A stretch of 5,783 bases of DNA from an uncultured Ignavibacteriota bacterium (GTDB taxonomy: Bacteria; Bacteroidota; Ignavibacteria; Tepidaquicellales; Tepidaquicellaceae): NCBI GenBank assembly GCA_903901375.1, contig CAIUQV010000492.1:1-5783 (forward strand), read 5' to 3'. Below, piece after piece: positions 5,722-5,783 of the stretch. Made by a program: the position numbers and the translations under genes. A model generated the notes under the pieces. It worked only from the letters and a program-made list of their open reading frames with translations. It made no database searches and had not been told where the DNA came from. Position 1 is the first letter of the stretch. Each line of letters opens with the position of its first letter.

Positions 5722-5783
5722 TACAACCCCGTAGGGGTTGCATATTTGTAGGTTAAGATATAAAAGATGAACGACCTCTCAAA
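5722..5783 (+). repeat. Structured 62-bp repeat, copy 2 (may continue beyond the window)
   Basis: This second copy lies exactly 109 bp after the first. Its opening stem is fully Watson-Crick (5724-5730 with 5734-5740, loop GTA, the CCCCGTAGGGG core). AGGTT (5750-5754) pairs with GACCT (5773-5777) using one T-G wobble. Similarity is unbroken to the last base of the window, so the real end of the unit, and any third copy, cannot be seen. Confidence 0.85.

Noticed and set aside
5658..5756. A 32-codon open frame (ATG at 5658, TAA at 5754) starting in repeat copy 1 and ending in copy 2
   Set aside because: It is made entirely of repeat and hairpin sequence. The 109-bp period is not a multiple of three, so the copies cannot share a reading frame, and there is no ribosome binding signal. 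The substitutions follow stem pairing, not codon positions.
5613..5783. CRISPR array
   Set aside because: There are only two copies, each 62 bp, with an internal hairpin and compensatory changes and a spacer that itself forms a hairpin. No cas gene is nearby.

Overview
The window comes from a low-GC, Gram-negative, anaerobic-respiration-capable bacterium. Bacteroidota in the wide sense (including Ignavibacteria-like lineages) is the best guess. Four things point that way: none of the five genes has a clear Shine-Dalgarno sequence; there is an exact Bacteroidota-type promoter (TTTG, 19 bp, TAnnTTTG) in front of the nrf genes; there is a beta-barrel outer-membrane protein with a Sec signal peptide; and nrfH and nrfA lie in that order. 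The assignment is an inference from style, not from a marker phylogeny.

Left part, minus strand (3178 down to 1): a respiratory nitrite-ammonification unit. A promoter at 3178-3148 drives nrfH (tetraheme membrane quinol dehydrogenase) and nrfA (pentaheme nitrite reductase), which are 22 bp apart. A strong intrinsic terminator (969-1002) follows nrfA. A porin-like outer-membrane beta-barrel gene begins only about 20 bp beyond it and runs off the left edge. NrfH would take electrons from the quinol pool and pass them to NrfA, which reduces nitrite to ammonium on the periplasmic side. The barrel may serve solute passage, but that link is only positional.

Middle (3120-3323): a 204-bp divergent intergenic region. 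It holds the nrf promoter, a CRP/FNR-type 18-bp site centred near -71.5 from the predicted nrf start, and a second, different 7-4-7 palindrome.

Right part, plus strand: two translation housekeeping genes, rsmI (16S rRNA C1402 2'-O-methyltransferase) and gltX (glutamyl-tRNA synthetase), 64 bp apart. The gap holds a three-copy 9-bp-periodic CTCTGT repeat.

Right edge (5578-5783): no convincing gene. It contains two copies of a 62-bp structured repeat 109 bp apart, with a separate GC-rich hairpin between them. All six differences between the copies fall in stems and keep base pairing. This is the least explained sequence in the window. I see no CRISPR array, transposase, tRNA, rRNA or defence system. 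Apart from the structured repeat and the regulatory details, the gene content is of well-known families.
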